From Neoalteromonas arenosi (GTDB taxonomy: Bacteria > Pseudomonadota > Gammaproteobacteria > Enterobacterales > Alteromonadaceae): a stretch of DNA of 64,000 nucleotides. The position numbers were made by a program, and so were the translations under genes. Position 1 is the first letter of the stretch, and each line of letters starts with the position of its first letter. Below are positions 63,576 to 64,000 of this stretch, in pieces. The notes under the pieces were generated by a model. It searched no databases and was not told the origin of the DNA. It worked only from the letters and a program-made list of their open reading frames with translations. The stretch lies in contig NZ_JAUCBP010000007.1 of assembly GCF_030362855.1 (NCBI RefSeq), positions 558,675 to 622,674 on the forward strand, written 5' to 3'.

Positions 63576-64000
63576 TTAACTTTCGAGGCTGAATTCGTAT
63601 GCGGCTTCATTCTCGACAATGGCGCTGGCGTTAAAATTGCGCTCGTACCAGTTTACATGGCTATGCTGATCGACAATTAATAGAGTGCTGGTCCGCGTGC
63701 CGTATTGTTCACCTTGAATGAATATCGACGACAATTGTTTTTCCCATTCACTGGGTACGCCAGTGTCAGGTAACAAATGATCTTCAGCTTTGGTTTGATC
63801 GCCGAGCAAGGCAAAAAGCGCTTCGATATTGAGCTCTTTGTGTGTCTCACAATAATCGGCTAAGGCAAGTTTACCCCGTTCAATTTTAGGCCACGGCGTA
63901 TTGAGGCTCGCATTTGATAAACCATAATACCCGTTTTTTAATGTTTGTAATTGCAGTGAGTGGTTGTTGAATACTTGTAATTGCCCGCGCTTGATGTCGC
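63576..64000 (-). CDS. TANGO2/NRDE-family protein, C-terminal part (5' end outside window)
   Basis: The frame is open from the right edge to the stop at 63576, about 141 residues, without its start. YYGLSNASLNTPWPKIERGK, then LSSIFIQGEQYGTRTST, LLIVDQ and WYERNF, are the C-terminal hallmarks of TANGO2/NRDE proteins. Their function is unsettled; eukaryotic TANGO2 is linked to lipid and haem metabolism, bacterial ones are of unknown role. It is on the same strand as the aminotransferase, about 100 bases upstream of it. The N-terminal NRDE motif lies outside the window. Confidence 0.88.
   Translation of the reverse strand, partial: DIKRGQLQVFNNHSLQLQTLKNGYYGLSNASLNTPWPKIERGKLALADYCETHKELNIEALFALLGDQTKAEDHLLPDTGVPSEWEKQLSSIFIQGEQYGTRTSTLLIVDQHSHVNWYERNFNASAIVENEAAYEFSLES

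Overview
The window is a 64 kb piece of a free-living, probably marine, gammaproteobacterial chromosome of moderate GC content. The lipid and translation core genes lie in the gammaproteobacterial order rne / rluC-HAD / maf / yceD-rpmF-plsX-fabH-fabD-fabG-acpP-fabF-pabC-mltG-tmk-holB-tatD. sohB, yciK, a PsrA-type regulator and a SulA-like protein with LexA-like boxes point the same way. I cannot name the genus. There is no rRNA, tRNA, CRISPR, insertion sequence or prophage; the window reads as stable chromosome with accessory catabolic islands.

Layout. (1) 1-7.4 kb is an alpha-glucan (maltodextrin) locus: the end of a GH13 amylase, a GH31 alpha-glucosidase/transglucosylase, a flavin-dependent tryptophan-halogenase-like protein, an MFS sugar transporter and a LacI-family repressor, with a LacI-style operator in the halogenase/transporter promoter region. 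(2) 7.5-17.4 kb holds glnS, yciK, a Pla-1/VolA-like surface lipase, a penicillin-acylase-family lipoprotein, sohB and a PsrA-like TetR regulator. (3) 17.4-21.3 kb holds a membrane-bound AraC-type regulator divergent from a small polytopic membrane protein, and a hybrid sensor kinase. (4) 21.4-38.1 kb is the RNase E / fatty-acid-synthesis / cell-envelope / replication block, including rpmF. (5) 38.1-41.0 kb holds a sulA-like gene under LexA-like boxes and a multi-PAS hybrid kinase whose C-terminal half is paralogous to the first. (6) 41.2-56.2 kb is a peptide-utilisation region: three S9 peptidases, an M14-like carboxypeptidase, an M24 aminopeptidase, a family-3 type solute-binding protein, a TerB-like membrane protein and a TonB-dependent receptor. 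(7) 56.3-62.3 kb holds a GlxA-type AraC regulator divergent from an acyl-CoA dehydrogenase / NADP oxidoreductase / two-SDR / yaiI operon. (8) 62.3-64 kb holds an aromatic/aspartate aminotransferase and a truncated TANGO2/NRDE protein.

How the parts fit. Region 1 imports and hydrolyses alpha-glucans; region 6 exports peptidases and lipases and takes up their products through an outer-membrane receptor; region 7 oxidises acyl-CoA thioesters; the fab cluster makes fatty acids. This is the profile of a heterotroph living on polymers. Small-scale features include two genes (rluC and yceD) whose start codons lie only a few bases beyond a recognisable -10 element, three evenly spaced direct repeats in the AraC/membrane-protein intergenic region, hairpins without U-tracts between adjacent peptidase genes, a hairpin over the pabC start, and many TTG starts.

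I found no clearly unprecedented multi-gene system. The most interesting leads are the halogenase inside the alpha-glucan locus, the LexA-type boxes on the stand-alone sulA-like gene, the phased repeats and the near-leaderless promoters.
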